Assembly: GCA_036566745.1 (NCBI GenBank)
Contig: DATCVR010000190.1
Coordinates: forward strand, 1 to 5,932
Length of the DNA stretch: 5,932 nt
Reading direction: 5' to 3'
DNA from: DATCVR01 sp036566745
GTDB taxonomy: Bacteria > Actinomycetota > Actinomycetes > Jiangellales > Jiangellaceae
Position numbers and translations under genes: made by a program. The notes below the pieces were generated by a model. That model did no database searches. It was not told the DNA's origin and saw nothing but the letters and a program-made list of their open reading frames with translations. Each line of letters begins with the position of its first letter. Within the stretch, counting starts at the first letter, position 1. Positions 5,363 through 5,932 of the stretch are shown piece after piece.

Positions 5363-5932
5363 CCGACCGCGCGGCCGTCGAGTCGGCAGTCGCTGCCGCG
5401 CACCGTCGCGAGTGGGCCCTGGTGCTCGCCGCGACGGTGCGCGTGGCGCACGATCTCGACCTGGCCGAGGAGAGCGTGCAGGAGGCGTACGCCGCGGCGC
5501 TGACGTCCTGGGTGGACGACGGGATCCCGAGGAACCCGGCCGCCTGGCTTATCACCATCGCGAAGCGGCGGGCGATGGATGCGATCCGGCGCGAGCGGAC
5601 GTTCCGCGCCAAGCTGCCGCTGCTGGTGGAGCCCGAGGAGGCGGACCAGGCGGACCTGGGGGAGGTGGGGGCGCCCTCGGCGGGGACGGTCGCGACTGCC
5701 GGCCTGGAGGAGGCGGTGCCGGATCAGCGGCTCCGGCTGATCTTCACGTGTTGCCACCCGGCGCTGGCGCAGGAGGCGAAGCTGGCGCTCACGCTGCGGC
5801 TGGTCTGCGGGCTGTCGACGGCGGACATCGCGCGGGCTCTGCTGGTGTCGGAGTCCACGATGGCAGCGCGGATGACCCGGGCGAAGAAGAAGATCTCGGC
5901 CGCGCGGATCCCGTATCGGGTGCCCGACCCGG
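5359..5932 (+). CDS. ECF42-type RNA polymerase sigma factor, 3' end beyond window
   Basis: 191 codons are present with no stop. Sigma region 2 is about 8-82: ESVQEAYAAAL (38-48), the conserved region 2.2, then PAAWLITIAKRRAMDAIRRER (60-80). An acidic linker (91-102) and a Gly/Ala-rich part follow. RLIFTCCHPALAQEAKLALTLR (126-147), with FTCCHPAL, is the hallmark of ECF42, and GLSTADIARALLVSESTMAARMTRAKKKI (151-179) is the region 4 helix-turn-helix that reads the -35. The group carries a C-terminal TPR-like extension (DUF6596 region) needed for activity; only its first residues (PYRVPDP) are seen. ECF42 has no dedicated anti-sigma factor. The ATG at 5359 overlaps the DGPF stop. No good Shine-Dalgarno is present, so it probably relies on coupling. 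Confidence 0.93.
   Translation, partial: MTDRAAVESAVAAAHRREWALVLAATVRVAHDLDLAEESVQEAYAAALTSWVDDGIPRNPAAWLITIAKRRAMDAIRRERTFRAKLPLLVEPEEADQADLGEVGAPSAGTVATAGLEEAVPDQRLRLIFTCCHPALAQEAKLALTLRLVCGLSTADIARALLVSESTMAARMTRAKKKISAARIPYRVPDP

Overview
The window is high-GC, with strongly G/C-biased third codon positions, many GTG/ATGA-type starts and gene families typical of actinobacteria: ECF sigma factors with C-terminal extensions, DGPF/YciI proteins, and several GNAT acetyltransferases. I read it as chromosomal DNA of an actinobacterium. The genus cannot be fixed from the sequence alone.

Left part (1-2414). The window opens inside the last 45 codons of an IS5-type transposase, which still carry the catalytic Glu and the E-x6-K signature. 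A small minus-strand ORF faces it, and its last five codons and stop appear to come from the IS end, so it is probably a gene cut by the insertion. Next is a minus-strand RimJ/RimL-type GNAT acetyltransferase, probably leaderless. A 245-bp divergent intergenic region with two perfect odd-length inverted repeats follows. It leads into a plus-strand pair joined by an ATGA overlap: a four-helix membrane protein of unknown function and a Nudix hydrolase with an altered Nudix box.

Middle part (2443-4764). On the minus strand lie an ECF sigma factor with a SnoaL-like C-terminal domain (ECF41/ECF56 type) and, 36 bp downstream, an SSAT-like GNAT acetyltransferase. Divergent from the sigma gene is an NAD(P)-binding atypical SDR (NmrA/epimerase type), the kind of partner known for ECF41 sigma factors. 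The 69-bp divergent gap holds a match to the ECF41 promoter signature pointing at the SDR gene.

Right part (4765-5932). A short intergenic stretch holds a hairpin and a minus-strand remnant of an alpha/beta-hydrolase gene. Then comes a DGPF/YciI-family protein whose stop overlaps the start of an ECF42-type sigma factor that runs off the window. A TGTCGA-N16-CGAC match to the ECF42 promoter signature lies about 57 bp upstream of the DGPF gene, so this looks like an autoregulated DGPF-sigma operon.

The clearest theme is two neighbouring ECF modules. Neither shows an anti-sigma gene, both sigma factors belong to groups with regulatory C-terminal extensions, and each sits next to its expected partner enzyme behind a plausible cognate promoter. 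I found no CRISPR array, tRNA, rRNA or clearly new system.
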